Positions 5,505 through 5,690 of a DNA stretch of 5,690 nucleotides are shown here, in pieces. Every line of letters begins with the position of its first letter. Position 1 is the stretch's first letter. A program made the translations under genes and the position numbers. Source of the stretch: an uncultured Clostridium sp. (GTDB lineage Bacteria; Bacillota; Clostridia; TANB77; CAG-508); contig CAMCHB010000069.1 in NCBI GenBank assembly GCA_945874585.1, forward strand, positions 1 to 5,690. Reading direction: 5' to 3'. The notes under the pieces were generated by a model. That model searched no databases and was not told where the DNA came from. It worked only from the letters and a program-made list of their open reading frames with translations.

Positions 5505-5690
5505 TTACTTTATTTCTTCCGCTACTAATATATCCGTATTATCTACTTTTAAAGCAAAATAAGGTTGCTGTTTGTTTTCTTCTTTTAGATATAATATAAA
5601 ATCACTATCCAATATCATTTTCCTTGAATTTTTTATTATTGCTTTATTTGTAGCATCAATTACTGCTTCACTTTTTACACTTCCACCTAC
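5505..5690 (-). CDS. C-terminal fragment of an unrecognised protein, cut by the window edge
   Basis: The minus strand is open for 61 codons from the window edge to TAA at 5507-5505, in the frame whose first full codon is 5690-5688. The translated part begins VGGSVKSEAVIDATNKAIIK and ends with an alternating strand-like tail (QQPYFALKV, then DNTDILVAEEIK). It has no transmembrane segment. The composition, with balanced charged and hydrophobic residues, looks like real protein, and 61 stop-free codons in such AT-rich DNA would be unlikely by chance. I do not recognise the family, and the start lies outside the window. A 6-bp inverted repeat (TAACCT/AGGTTA, 5488-5507) spans the stop codon but lacks a U-tract, so no clear terminator follows. 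Confidence 0.6.
   Translation of the reverse strand, partial: VGGSVKSEAVIDATNKAIIKNSRKMILDSDFILYLKEENKQQPYFALKVDNTDILVAEEIK

Noticed and set aside
5488..5507. Inverted repeat TAACCT/AGGTTA at the end of the partial gene, considered as a terminator
   Set aside because: The stem is only 6 bp and is followed by ATAGAAAATG rather than a U-run.

Overview
This is an AT-rich window (about one third G+C by eye) from a low-GC Gram-positive bacterium (Bacillota). The style of the proteins suggests an anaerobic gut lineage such as Erysipelotrichia or Clostridia. That placement is an inference from protein character: there is no rRNA or other phylogenetic marker here. TGG is used for Trp and TGA as a stop in the intact genes, so the genetic code looks standard. 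Every supported gene lies on the minus strand, so transcription runs from high to low coordinates.

In transcription order the window opens with the 3' end of an unrecognised gene (5505-5690). Next is a decayed remnant of a small membrane-protein gene (5311-5457). A cytoplasmic transglutaminase-like protein with an apparent Cys-His-Asp triad follows (4332-5285) and ends in an intrinsic terminator. Then come an Mbeg1-like (DUF2974) serine-hydrolase-fold protein (3079-4179), a membrane-anchored helical protein of unknown function (2311-3006), and a 108-residue single-pass membrane protein (1896-2222) that ends in a strong terminator. Last is the ruvB-queH unit (1778 down to 188), with a 42-codon membrane-protein ORF (27-155) just behind it.

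Each of the five genes from 5285 down to ruvB has a recognisable sigma-A-type promoter close upstream. All five have a 17-bp spacer, and four have a perfect TATAAT. The leaders are only about 20-35 nt, which leaves little room for riboswitches or attenuators. The only clear multigene operon is ruvB-queH: the queH Shine-Dalgarno overlaps the ruvB stop codon. No ruvA, queA or tgt is visible, so ruvB is separated from ruvA, yet a queuosine gene still sits beside it.

Two genes have firm functions: ruvB (Holliday-junction branch migration) and queH (last step of tRNA queuosine synthesis). The middle of the window is a run of conserved-looking but uncharacterised proteins. I see no CRISPR array, tRNA, rRNA, insertion sequence or phage module. 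The most unusual items are the transglutaminase-like protein, the pseudogene remnant that contains its neighbour's promoter, and the possibly frameshifted small ORF at the left edge. I found no convincing new multi-gene system.
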